This document shows positions 14,506 through 19,439 of a stretch of 64,000 nt of DNA, in pieces (position 1 is the stretch's first letter; the number at the start of each line of letters is the position of its first letter). A program made the translations under genes and the position numbers. Under the pieces are notes generated by a model that saw only the letters and a program-made list of their open reading frames with translations, was not told the origin of the DNA and made no database searches. Source of the DNA: Bosea vaviloviae (GTDB taxonomy: Bacteria; Pseudomonadota; Alphaproteobacteria; Rhizobiales; Beijerinckiaceae); contig NZ_CP017147.1 of NCBI RefSeq assembly GCF_001741865.1, positions 2,843,001-2,907,000 on the forward strand, given 5' to 3'.

Positions 14506-15591
14506 GCTCAGCACGACGGTGGGCGTGTCATCCTGAACCGAGATGGCGATAACCGCTTCGCTGGTTCCGACAGCGGTCGTTGCTATGACGCCGATCGTTC
14601 CCAGGTCGAGAATCTGCGCACCGTTGCCTGCTGGATCCGGCAGGCCGGTCAGCAGCGTGACCAGCACGACGACATCGCCGGTTGCCCCGGCAGGAATCGA
14701 CTGACCCGAGATGATGTCCAGCCGGATGGCATCGACACCGTCGACACGGCCGACGAGCTGCACGTCGGAGATGCGAACCCAGGCAATATCATCGCCCGCT
14801 ATGCCGTTCGTCTCGGTGCGCAGCCCATTGAGGTTGGAGCTGAAGGAAACGCCGGTGACAGGCGTTGCGCCGGCGGAGAAAGACAATGTGACGCGGGAGG
14901 TCTCACCGAGATTTTGTGGCTGCGTCCCGGTTGGGAGCGAGGACTCTTCCAGAAACGCGTTGGAACCGCCACCGTTCGACGGCCCGGTCGAGGCTCTCAG
15001 CCGCTGGCTGAGTTCCTCGCGATCGAGACTGCCAAAGGACAGGGCTGTCGGAGGCAGGAGGCCCGTCAAACCGAAGGCACTTCCAATACTGCCGGCCGGC
15101 ACGCTGAAATTGCCGCCGGAGCTTCCGGTGGCCGCCTGAGCACCGGCTCCTGGACCGGCTCCGGGCGTCACGCCGGCACGTTCGAAGGCGGCGGCAAAGG
15201 CGCTCGCGGGGACTTCCACGTCGCCGATGATGATTGTCGGCATCGCCTTCGTCACATTAGGGATGACGACCGGCGCACCGCTCGGCTGGTTGAGGATCAA
15301 ATCATCGCCACGGATCTGGATGTCGTCGAGTGACGCCCCTTGCGGGAGTCTGATCACGGGGGCGGGGGCCGGGACACCGGACTGTGGCGCGCCAGGCTGA
15401 AGCACCATGCCGGCCGGTGGATTACTTAAGGGAGCCTGTGCAGGCGTCGCCGGAGTCAGCGGAGGTGCCGTTGGTGCCTGAGCGATATCGTAGCGGCCTT
15501 GGTGCGGCGCAATGTTGTTTTCGACATCGCTAATACCTGACGTATCGGCGCGTTCATTCAACATGTTGGCGACGTCGAAGACATTAACCAT
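1..15591 (-). CDS. Giant RTX-type adhesin with T1SS-143/DUF5801-like repeats (C-terminus off the left edge)
   Basis: Reading the minus strand from ATG at 15591 gives 5197 codons to the window edge. I translated the first ~360 codons and one repeat unit without finding a stop. An AGGGGG ribosome binding site lies about 7 bases upstream of the ATG. Residues 1-150 are Pro/Ala-rich and include VIRLPQGASLDDI followed by GDDLILNQPSG and PVVIPNV, resembling the prefix modules of bacterial surface adhesins. From about residue 365 to the edge there are ~31 copies of a 154-residue unit carrying LVVDETNLAADA, TATITDRDNDSTTATAQI and LQFLDDGPAIVRNA, the hallmark of T1SS-143/DUF5801 repeats. The differences inspected between copies are synonymous in this frame except Ala/Ser in DDGP[A/S]IV, which identifies it as the coding frame. 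The expected C-terminal RTX and secretion signal are outside the window. The PrtD/PrtE pair at 19440-22513 is the likely exporter. The role as a surface adhesin is inferred. Confidence 0.88.
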   Translation of the reverse strand, partial: MVNVFDVANMLNERADTSGISDVENNIAPHQGRYDIAQAPTAPPLTPATPAQAPLSNPPAGMVLQPGAPQSGVPAPAPVIRLPQGASLDDIQIRGDDLILNQPSGAPVVIPNVTKAMPTIIIGDVEVPASAFAAAFERAGVTPGAGPGAGAQAATGSSGGNFSVPAGSIGSAFGLTGLLPPTALSFGSLDREELSQRLRASTGPSNGGGSNAFLEESSLPTGTQPQNLGETSRVTLSFSAGATPVTGVSFSSNLNGLRTETNGIAGDDIAWVRISDVQLVGRVDGVDAIRLDIISGQSIPAGATGDVVVLVTLLTGLPDPAGNGAQILDLGTIGVIATTAVGTSEAVIAISVQDDTPTVVLSAVVAPSLVVDETNLAADAQASFSGLFTPAYGADGAGTTTYALAVTAAASGLIDVASGQNVVLSLNGTVVEGRTAGSNLLVFTVTVDAAGQVTLDQIRALSHPDATNPNDPVSLAAGLVTLTATITDRDNDSTTATAQIGAALQFLDDGPAIVRNAVVAPSLVVDETNLAADAQASFSGLFTPAYGADGAGTTTYALAVTAAASGLIDVASGQNVVLSLNGTVVEGRTAGSNLLVFTVTVDAAGQVTLDQIRALSHPDATNPNDPVSLAAGLVTLTATITDRDNDSTTATAQIGAALQFLDDGPAIVRNAVVAPSLVVDETNLAADAQASFSGLFTPAYGADGAGTTTYALAVTAAASGLIDVASGQNVVLSLNGTVVEGRTAGSNLLVFTVTVDAAGQVTLDQIRALSHPDATNPNDPVSLAAGLVTLTATITDRDNDSTTATAQIGAALQFLDDGPAIVRNAVVAPSLVVDETNLAADAQASFSGLFTPAYGADGAGTTTYALAVTAAASGLIDVASGQNVVLSLNGTVVEGRTAGSNLLVFTVTVDAAGQVTLDQIRALSHPDATNPNDPVSLAAGLVTLTATITDRDNDSTTATAQIGAALQFLDDGPAIVRNAVVAPSLVVDETNLAADAQASFSGLFTPAYGADGAGTTTYALAVTAAASGLIDVASGQNVVLSLNGTVVEGRTAGSNLLVFTVTVDAAGQVTLDQIRALSHPDATNPNDPVSLAAGLVTLTATITDRDNDSTTATAQIGAALQFLDDGPAIVRNAVVAPSLVVDETNLAADAQASFSGLFTPAYGADGAGTTTYALAVTAAASGLIDVASGQNVVLSLNGTVVEGRTAGSNLLVFTVTVDAAGQVTLDQIRALSHPDATNPNDPVSLAAGLVTLTATITDRDNDSTTATAQIGAALQFLDDGPAIVRNAVVAPSLVVDETNLAADAQASFSGLFTPAYGADGAGTTTYALAVTAAASGLIDVASGQNVVLSLNGTVVEGRTAGSNLLVFTVTVDAAGQVTLDQIRALSHPDATNPNDPVSLAAGLVTLTATITDRDNDSTTATAQIGAALQFLDDGPAIVRNAVVAPSLVVDETNLAADAQASFSGLFTPAYGADGAGTTTYALAVTAAASGLIDVASGQNVVLSLNGTVVEGRTAGSNLLVFTVTVDAAGQVTLDQIRALSHPDATNPNDPVSLAAGLVTLTATITDRDNDSTTATAQIGAALQFLDDGPSIVRNAVVAPSLVVDETNLAADAQASFSGLFTPAYGADGAGTTTYALAVTAAASGLIDVASGQNVVLSLNGTVVEGRTAGSNLLVFTVTVDAAGQVTLDQIRALSHPDATNPNDPVSLAAGLVTLTATITDRDNDSTTATAQIGAALQFLDDGPAIVRNAVVAPSLVVDETNLAADAQASFSGLFTPAYGADGAGTTTYALAVTAAASGLIDVASGQNVVLSLNGTVVEGRTAGSNLLVFTVTVDAAGQVTLDQIRALSHPDATNPNDPVSLAAGLVTLTATITDRDNDSTTATAQIGAALQFLDDGPAIVRNAVVAPSLVVDETNLAADAQASFSGLFTPAYGADGAGTTTYALAVTAAASGLIDVASGQNVVLSLNGTVVEGRTAGSNLLVFTVTVDAAGQVTLDQIRALSHPDATNPNDPVSLAAGLVTLTATITDRDNDSTTATAQIGAALQFLDDGPAIVRNAVVAPSLVVDETNLAADAQASFSGLFTPAYGADGAGTTTYALAVTAAASGLIDVASGQNVVLSLNGTVVEGRTAGSNLLVFTVTVDAAGQVTLDQIRALSHPDATNPNDPVSLAAGLVTLTATITDRDNDSTTATAQIGAALQFLDDGPAIVRNAVVAPSLVVDETNLAADAQASFSGLFTPAYGADGAGTTTYALAVTAAASGLIDVASGQNVVLSLNGTVVEGRTAGSNLLVFTVTVDAAGQVTLDQIRALSHPDATNPNDPVSLAAGLVTLTATITDRDNDSTTATAQIGAALQFLDDGPAIVRNAVVAPSLVVDETNLAADAQASFSGLFTPAYGADGAGTTTYALAVTAAASGLIDVASGQNVVLSLNGTVVEGRTAGSNLLVFTVTVDAAGQVTLDQIRALSHPDATNPNDPVSLAAGLVTLTATITDRDNDSTTATAQIGAALQFLDDGPAIVRNAVVAPSLVVDETNLAADAQASFSGLFTPAYGADGAGTTTYALAVTAAASGLIDVASGQNVVLSLNGTVVEGRTAGSNLLVFTVTVDAAGQVTLDQIRALSHPDATNPNDPVSLAAGLVTLTATITDRDNDSTTATAQIGAALQFLDDGPSIVRNAVVAPSLVVDETNLAADAQASFSGLFTPAYGADGAGTTTYALAVTAAASGLIDVASGQNVVLSLNGTVVEGRTAGSNLLVFTVTVDAAGQVTLDQIRALSHPDATNPNDPVSLAAGLVTLTATITDRDNDSTTATAQIGAALQFLDDGPAIVRNAVVAPSLVVDETNLAADAQASFSGLFTPAYGADGAGTTTYALAVTAAASGLIDVASGQNVVLSLNGTVVEGRTAGSNLLVFTVTVDAAGQVTLDQIRALSHPDATNPNDPVSLAAGLVTLTATITDRDNDSTTATAQIGAALQFLDDGPAIVRNAVVAPSLVVDETNLAADAQASFSGLFTPAYGADGAGTTTYALAVTAAASGLIDVASGQNVVLSLNGTVVEGRTAGSNLLVFTVTVDAAGQVTLDQIRALSHPDATNPNDPVSLAAGLVTLTATITDRDNDSTTATAQIGAALQFLDDGPAIVRNAVVAPSLVVDETNLAADAQASFSGLFTPAYGADGAGTTTYALAVTAAASGLIDVASGQNVVLSLNGTVVEGRTAGSNLLVFTVTVDAAGQVTLDQIRALSHPDATNPNDPVSLAAGLVTLTATITDRDNDSTTATAQIGAALQFLDDGPAIVRNAVVAPSLVVDETNLAADAQASFSGLFTPAYGADGAGTTTYALAVTAAASGLIDVASGQNVVLSLNGTVVEGRTAGSNLLVFTVTVDAAGQVTLDQIRALSHPDATNPNDPVSLAAGLVTLTATITDRDNDSTTATAQIGAALQFLDDGPAIVRNAVVAPSLVVDETNLAADAQASFSGLFTPAYGADGAGTTTYALAVTAAASGLIDVASGQNVVLSLNGTVVEGRTAGSNLLVFTVTVDAAGQVTLDQIRALSHPDATNPNDPVSLAAGLVTLTATITDRDNDSTTATAQIGAALQFLDDGPAIVRNAVVAPSLVVDETNLAADAQASFSGLFTPAYGADGAGTTTYALAVTAAASGLIDVASGQNVVLSLNGTVVEGRTAGSNLLVFTVTVDAAGQVTLDQIRALSHPDATNPNDPVSLAAGLVTLTATITDRDNDSTTATAQIGAALQFLDDGPSIVRNAVVAPSLVVDETNLAADAQASFSGLFTPAYGADGAGTTTYALAVTAAASGLIDVASGQNVVLSLNGTVVEGRTAGSNLLVFTVTVDAAGQVTLDQIRALSHPDATNPNDPVSLAAGLVTLTATITDRDNDSTTATAQIGAALQFLDDGPAIVRNAVVAPSLVVDETNLAADAQASFSGLFTPAYGADGAGTTTYALAVTAAASGLIDVASGQNVVLSLNGTVVEGRTAGSNLLVFTVTVDAAGQVTLDQIRALSHPDATNPNDPVSLAAGLVTLTATITDRDNDSTTATAQIGAALQFLDDGPAIVRNAVVAPSLVVDETNLAADAQASFSGLFTPAYGADGAGTTTYALAVTAAASGLIDVASGQNVVLSLNGTVVEGRTAGSNLLVFTVTVDAAGQVTLDQIRALSHPDATNPNDPVSLAAGLVTLTATITDRDNDSTTATAQIGAALQFLDDGPAIVRNAVVAPSLVVDETNLAADAQASFSGLFTPAYGADGAGTTTYALAVTAAASGLIDVASGQNVVLSLNGTVVEGRTAGSNLLVFTVTVDAAGQVTLDQIRALSHPDATNPNDPVSLAAGLVTLTATITDRDNDSTTATAQIGAALQFLDDGPAIVRNAVVAPSLVVDETNLAADAQASFSGLFTPAYGADGAGTTTYALAVTAAASGLIDVASGQNVVLSLNGTVVEGRTAGSNLLVFTVTVDAAGQVTLDQIRALSHPDATNPNDPVSLAAGLVTLTATITDRDNDSTTATAQIGAALQFLDDGPAIVRNAVVAPSLVVDETNLAADAQASFSGLFTPAYGADGAGTTTYALAVTAAASGLIDVASGQNVVLSLNGTVVEGRTAGSNLLVFTVTVDAAGQVTLDQIRALSHPDATNPNDPVSLAAGLVTLTATITDRDNDSTTATAQIGAALQFLDDGPAIVRNAVVAPSLVVDETNLAADAQASFSGLFTPAYGADGAGTTTYALAVTAAASGLIDVASGQNVVLSLNGTVVEGRTAGSNLLVFTVTVDAAGQVTLDQIRALSHPDATNPNDPVSLAAGLVTLTATITDRDNDSTTATAQIGAALQFLDDGPAIVRNAVVAPSLVVDETNLAADAQASFSGLFTPAYGADGAGTTTYALAVTAAASGLIDVASGQNVVLSLNGTVVEGRTAGSNLLVFTVTVDAAGQVTLDQIRALSHPDATNPNDPVSLAAGLVTLTATITDRDNDSTTATAQIGAALQFLDDGPAIVRNAVVAPSLVVDETNLAADAQASFSGLFTPAYGADGAGTTTYALAVTAAASGLIDVASGQNVVLSLNGTVVEGRTAGSNLLVFTVTVDAAGQVTLDQIRALSHPDATNPNDPVSLAAGLVTLTATITDRDNDSTTATAQIGAALQFLDDGPSIVRNAVVAPSLVVDETNLAADAQASFSGLFTPAYGADGAGTTTYALAVTAAASGLIDVASGQNVV
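2191..11892. repeat. Higher-order repeat: three copies of a 7-unit (3234-bp) block
   Basis: Typing each 462-bp unit by its diagnostic variants gives an order that repeats every seven units. The blocks run 2191-5424, 5425-8658 and 8659-11892. For example, the variant GACGAGG followed by ACCGGGTCG recurs at 2591, 5825 and 9059, exactly 3234 bp apart. The GAGGGCCC variant (Ser codon) recurs at about 4353, 7587 and 10821. Units on either side of the three blocks do not follow the seven-unit order. This is the signature of successive unequal exchange or block duplication. Confidence 0.88.
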
Positions 15592-15605
15592 GACTCAACC
15601 CCCTG

Positions 15606-15620
15606 TTAACGACTCGTTAA
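15606..15620. promoter_or_regulatory. TTAA-N7-TTAA motif (CtrA-like) upstream of the adhesin
   Basis: TTAA at 15606-15609 and TTAA at 15617-15620 are separated by exactly 7 bases, matching the CtrA consensus of alphaproteobacteria. The 15 bases also form an inverted repeat, TTAACGA-C-TCGTTAA. The site lies 15 bp upstream of the adhesin ATG, next to its ribosome binding site, where a bound regulator would more likely repress than activate. CtrA binding is inference from the motif. Confidence 0.5.
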
Positions 15621-15846
15621 TGATCGTTTCGGGGATTGCCGCAATATGGCCGGGCCGCTAGATGCATATCCGGCTATATACAGATGTAAATAATTTGAGA
15701 TTTGTTGTTAATTTCCAACCATTTTCTTAAAAATTTCGTCAGATCGCGGGCCAGTTGGGTCGATGCCGCAACTGTCCGATGGCGGGCGGCAGGTCGTGAA
15801 TCCGGATGCGCTACCCATCCGCGACCTCCAGATTCAACGGCGCAGT

Positions 15847-15888
15847 ATCACGCTCGGCATCTCGCAATTGCGAGATGCCGAGCGTGAT
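15847..15888. repeat. 42-bp perfect palindrome
   Basis: The left arm starts ATCACGCTCGGCATCTCGC and the right arm is its exact reverse complement, with no unpaired loop (centre AATT at 15866-15869). No T-run follows on either side, so it is not a typical intrinsic terminator. A second short palindrome, GATGACGTCATC, overlaps its right end. It could be an operator, a cruciform-forming site or a bidirectional RNA hairpin. Function unknown. Confidence 0.85.
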
Positions 15889-15992
15889 GACGTCATCCAG
15901 CAGCATCCGGCTTGAAGGGGAGGGCCACATCGCCGCTACGCCACAAGGCGCCGGCTCGAACTGGGTATCTAACGCTACGGCATGACCCAGCG

Positions 15993-16007
15993 TTAATTTT
16001 ATCTTAA
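15993..16007 (+). promoter_or_regulatory. TTAA-N7-TTAAC motif (CtrA consensus)
   Basis: TTAA at 15993-15996, a 7-base spacer TTTTATC, then TTAAC at 16004-16008 match the full CtrA consensus. It lies about 105 bp upstream of the start at 16112, a plausible position for an activator. Binding has not been tested. Confidence 0.5.
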
Positions 16008-16111
16008 CAACGCGACGGTGACGTGCTTTGTTGCCAAGGCGGCAATAATACGGGTGGCGTTAAGTCTGCAATAGAATGCGGCGAGACCACTCGGTTGAGG
16101 GGAGGCCGACA

Positions 16112-19100
16112 ATGACCGTGCTTAACAACGGCGCAATTCTCGAAGCCACATCTGTTGGCTCGGGAACGGGGAATTACGACTCGTTTTTACGCTTGCAAGC
16201 GAATGGGACGGAGGAAGGATTCAATACCGATCAAGGCGGAAATGTCCTTGATAATAAATCATCATTCACCGACAGCCTATCGTTTGGCGGAATCGCGACG
16301 GTCACGATTGGCGGCATTGAATATATTGAATTCAGGCTTGACCTGAATGAGAGCGACAATGGCGGAAATCCGCAGATCAGCCTCAATGATTTCAAGATCT
16401 ACATATCCGGCGCTCCTGCGACGCTATCTGATTTCAACAACACGACGGATAGCTTTGGCGCGGGTTTTACGCAGGTCTTCGATCTGGCGGGCACGCAGGC
16501 GCTCAATGACACCAACTCCGGCAGCGGAACTGACGATTATCGCGTTCTGATCCCGCTGAGCTCGTTCGAAGCGGCCGGGGCGACAGCTGCGTCCTATGTG
16601 ACGCTTTATTCAAATCTGGGCGGGGCCGGCGTCAATGCGTCGAATGGCGGCTTCGAGGAGTGGAGAGTGCTTGCCAGCACCGCTTCCGTTGAGCCGGTGC
16701 CGGCAATCTCCATCGATAAATCCGGTCCGGCGACGATTGCCGAAGGCGGCGCGACGGCGACCTATACATTCGTCATCACGGCATCCGCCGCCAACGCCGC
16801 TACCGACCCGCTGACCATCGACAGCGTTGTCGATAACGTCTTCGGCAACCTGACGGCGGCTGCTCTTGCGGCGAATGGCGGAAATCCCATCGTGCTCGAT
16901 CCGGGTGAAACATTCACCTTCACCTTCACGAGCCCAATTATTCTGCAGAACTCCGGCACGACACATACAAATGTCGTTACGGTAACGGCGCATGACGATG
17001 AAAACACTCCCGTCACCGATAACGACGACCATGTAATCTCGGTCACGGACCTCGACCCGACCGTCAAGGTCGTGAAGACGGCGAGCGTGAGCTCGATCGC
17101 GGAAGGTGTCGCGGCCTCGATCGTCTACAGCTACGCCGTGACGAATGAGAGCGCGGCCTCGACCGACCCGCTGCAGGTCCAGTCGTTGATCGACGACAAT
17201 GCCACTGCGGGGACCGGCGACGACCTGACGCCGACCTATGTGAGCGGCGACGACAACGGCAACGGCCTGATCGAGAAGGGCGAAACCTGGCTCTACCAGG
17301 CGACGGTCAACGGCGTGGTGTTGAACGCCAATGAGGCGCGCACCAACACGGTCGAGGTCACGGCCACGGACGATGAGGGCAATGTCACCTCCGACACCGA
17401 CGAGGCGACCGTCACGGGCTATGATACCGACCCGACCGTCAAGGTCGTGAAGACGGCGAGCGTGAGCTCGATCGCGGAAGGTGTCGCGGCCTCGATCGTC
17501 TACAGCTACGCCGTGACGAATGAGAGCGCGGCCTCGACCGACCCGCTGCAGGTCCAGTCGTTGATCGACGACAATGCCACTGCGGGGACCGGCGACGACC
17601 TGACGCCGACCTATGTGAGCGGCGACGACAACGGCAACGGCCTGATCGAGAAGGGCGAAACCTGGCTCTACCAGGCGACGGTCAACGGCGTGGTGTTGAA
17701 CGCCAATGAGGCGCGCACCAACACGGTCGAGGTCACGGCCACGGACGATGAGGGCAATGTCACCTCCGACACCGACGAGGCGACCGTCACGGGCTATGAT
17801 ACCGACCCGACCGTCAAGGTCGTGAAGACGGCGAGCGTGAGCTCGATCGCGGAAGGTGTCGCGGCCTCGATCGTCTACAGCTACGCCGTGACGAATGAGA
17901 GCGCGGCCTCGACCGACCCGCTGCAGGTCCAGTCGTTGATCGACGACAATGCCACTGCGGGAACCGGCGACGACCTGACGCCGACCTATGTGAGCGGCGA
18001 CGACAACGGCAACGGCCTGATCGAGAAGGGCGAAACCTGGCTCTACCAGGCGACGGTCAACGGCGTGGTGTTGAACGCCAATGAGGCGCGCACCAACACG
18101 GTCGAGGTCAAGGCCACGGACGACGAGGGCAATCTCACCTCCGACACCGACCAGGCGACCGTCACGGGCGCTAATGTCGCACCGGCGATCCATGTCGACA
18201 AAACCGTCTCGCCTGCGCTTGTTCAAGCGGGTTCGGCCTCGGTGGTTTATTCCTACGCCGTGACCAATACGAGCCCGGCCGGCGCCTATGATCCGCTGTC
18301 GAACATTGTCCTGAAAGACGACAATGGAACTGCCGCAAATCTGGCTGACGACTTCAATCCGACCTATGCGTCCGGCGATGATGGCGACGGTCTGCTGGAA
18401 GTCGGCGAGACCTGGCTCTATACGGCGACCAAGTCCGTGTCCTTGGCGCCGGGGGCTTCGCTGACCAACATCGTGACGGCCAGCGGCACGGATGACGAAG
18501 GATATAAGGCCTCGGACACGGACGATGCGACAGTGACCGCATTTGCCGGACCAGGTGTCCGCACGCCAGGGTTCTGGAGCAACCTCGGTCAGCAGTTCTG
18601 GGATGGGGTATCGAACAACCAGACCAAGATCGGCAACAGCTTCGCCTCCGGCGAGCTCACTTATGTCGTCGATACCAATAAAAGCGGCACCATAACCGCC
18701 AGCGATGTCCGCGCCTTGATGCTCGGCGACACGAATAAGAACGGCATAGCCGACTCCGGAGAGAACACCCTCCTGATATCGCTGAACGACGCGAAGTCGC
18801 TGATAAACGCCTCTGAGAAGCAGCAACAGGACGCCCGCTATATGCTGGCTCGTGATGCAGTTGCCACCTGGCTCAACTTTATGGCCGGAAATCCGAGCTC
18901 GGACGGCAATGCAGCCACGGTCGACCCCGCTCATCTGCTCGATGATGCCATTACCTGGCTGAATAAGACGAGCGGTAATGACGGCGATCTGGAACTGGCC
19001 GAGCTGACGGCGGCGACCAAGATCGCAACAAGTTCCGCGACCTGGCAAAGCCCGGCCTTCGGCATCGACCACGCTGCAAGCCTCCTGCATACGCAACTCG

Positions 19101-19168
19101 ACGGCTATAACAATAACGGCAAGGTCTTTGGCGTGCAGTTCGCCAGTGACGGGGATCTGGTGATCTAA
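16112..19168 (+). CDS. Secreted repeat protein with DUF11-like domains and TPGFW/dockerin-like C-terminus
   Basis: A protein of 1018 residues. ATG 16112 is preferred over the in-frame ATG at 16076 because GAGGGGAGG lies just upstream of it. There is no classical signal peptide. A unique N-terminal region (about 1-200) is followed by one DUF11-like beta domain, then three near-identical 125-residue units (about 315-689) carrying KVVKTASVSSIAEG and ending DTDEATVTG. A diverged fourth unit follows, then a TPGFW module (near residue 815) and two calcium-loop-like motifs, DTNKSGTITASD (about 853) and DTNKNGIADSGE (about 873), as in dockerin or EF-hand loops. The last residues are GDLVI: an acidic residue followed by hydrophobics, typical of PrtDEF-type type I signals. 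The exporter genes lie immediately downstream, so it is probably a type I substrate. Function is unknown; a surface or matrix protein is likely. Confidence 0.85.
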   Translation: MTVLNNGAILEATSVGSGTGNYDSFLRLQANGTEEGFNTDQGGNVLDNKSSFTDSLSFGGIATVTIGGIEYIEFRLDLNESDNGGNPQISLNDFKIYISGAPATLSDFNNTTDSFGAGFTQVFDLAGTQALNDTNSGSGTDDYRVLIPLSSFEAAGATAASYVTLYSNLGGAGVNASNGGFEEWRVLASTASVEPVPAISIDKSGPATIAEGGATATYTFVITASAANAATDPLTIDSVVDNVFGNLTAAALAANGGNPIVLDPGETFTFTFTSPIILQNSGTTHTNVVTVTAHDDENTPVTDNDDHVISVTDLDPTVKVVKTASVSSIAEGVAASIVYSYAVTNESAASTDPLQVQSLIDDNATAGTGDDLTPTYVSGDDNGNGLIEKGETWLYQATVNGVVLNANEARTNTVEVTATDDEGNVTSDTDEATVTGYDTDPTVKVVKTASVSSIAEGVAASIVYSYAVTNESAASTDPLQVQSLIDDNATAGTGDDLTPTYVSGDDNGNGLIEKGETWLYQATVNGVVLNANEARTNTVEVTATDDEGNVTSDTDEATVTGYDTDPTVKVVKTASVSSIAEGVAASIVYSYAVTNESAASTDPLQVQSLIDDNATAGTGDDLTPTYVSGDDNGNGLIEKGETWLYQATVNGVVLNANEARTNTVEVKATDDEGNLTSDTDQATVTGANVAPAIHVDKTVSPALVQAGSASVVYSYAVTNTSPAGAYDPLSNIVLKDDNGTAANLADDFNPTYASGDDGDGLLEVGETWLYTATKSVSLAPGASLTNIVTASGTDDEGYKASDTDDATVTAFAGPGVRTPGFWSNLGQQFWDGVSNNQTKIGNSFASGELTYVVDTNKSGTITASDVRALMLGDTNKNGIADSGENTLLISLNDAKSLINASEKQQQDARYMLARDAVATWLNFMAGNPSSDGNAATVDPAHLLDDAITWLNKTSGNDGDLELAELTAATKIATSSATWQSPAFGIDHAASLLHTQLDGYNNNGKVFGVQFASDGDLVI
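17054..18178 (+). repeat. Three near-identical 375-bp tandem repeats inside the secreted repeat protein
   Basis: Copies begin at 17054, 17429 and 17804 (period 375 bp, 125 codons) with the same bases GACCCGACCGTCAAGGTCG. They are almost identical at nucleotide level; the third differs by a few bases near its end. A much more diverged fourth copy follows at about 18179-18540. This indicates recent in-frame amplification, as in the neighbouring adhesin. Confidence 0.92.
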
Positions 19169-19267
19169 AGCGTTTTCGAGCGAAGCGGATACCGGTTCGC
19201 GCCAGGACAACGCGACAAAAGCAAAGAGCTGGAGCCGCTTCCGATCCAATTGGATCGGAAGCGGTTC
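19169..19267. repeat. Dispersed intergenic repeat, copy 1
   Basis: The segment beginning GCGTTTTCGAGCGAAG, with CACCGGTTCGCG-like sequence and the terminal GATCCAATTGGATC palindrome, recurs at 33199-33297 in the same orientation with moderate divergence. Elements of this kind are common between genes in Hyphomicrobiales. It sits directly after the stop codon of the secreted repeat protein. Confidence 0.75.
19235..19264. terminator. Possible bidirectional terminator (30-bp perfect palindrome)
   Basis: CCGCTTCCGATCCAA is followed by its exact reverse complement, then TTCTATTTG. The element lies between the convergent ends of the secreted repeat protein (stop 19168) and the type I adaptor gene (stop 19440). 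It is the end of the dispersed repeat, so it may be repeat structure that also serves as a terminator. Confidence 0.5.
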
Positions 19268-19439
19268 TATTTGTGATATTGCCTTTAGGCCCTGTCCCGG
19301 GCTGAGTTCGCTCTGGCCGTTGGGGGGGGCTTGCCCGGCGGCGGCGAGAGGCCCGCATCGTCATCAGAGATCGAGAACGGGCGCCGGCGCTCCAGCGCGC
19401 GGCGCCTCTCGTCGGAATCCCGATAAGGAAATGCGATCG

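Larger units (their letters stand above)
15592..16111. other. Divergent intergenic region between two secreted-protein genes
   Basis: This 520-bp AT-richer gap separates the minus-strand adhesin from the plus-strand repeat protein. It contains two TTAA-N7-TTAA motifs, one near each start, a 42-bp perfect palindrome at 15847-15888 and an adjacent 12-bp palindrome GATGACGTCATC at 15886-15897. I see no convincing gene. The short reading frame at 15702-15887 has no homology I recognise and spans part of the palindrome. Confidence 0.7.

Noticed and set aside
343..15333. Plus-strand open frame of 4996 codons across the adhesin repeats
   Set aside because: It is the antisense shadow of the repeat array: a 462-bp unit, divisible by three, with no stop in that frame stays open indefinitely. 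In this frame the unit-to-unit variants change amino acids, whereas in the minus frame they are synonymous, and the product is an Arg/Gly/Asp-rich sequence with no family.
15702..15887. 61-codon plus-strand frame in the adhesin upstream region
   Set aside because: No ribosome binding site, and its end falls in the 42-bp palindrome; no homology recognised.
15847..15888. Intrinsic terminator
   Set aside because: A perfect stem exists but no T-run follows on either strand, and it lies between two divergent starts rather than at a gene end.
16610..19249. 879-codon minus-strand frame opposite the secreted repeat protein
   Set aside because: It is the antisense of a real gene whose 375-bp repeats keep the opposite frame open; composition is Arg/Val/Asp-rich without domains.
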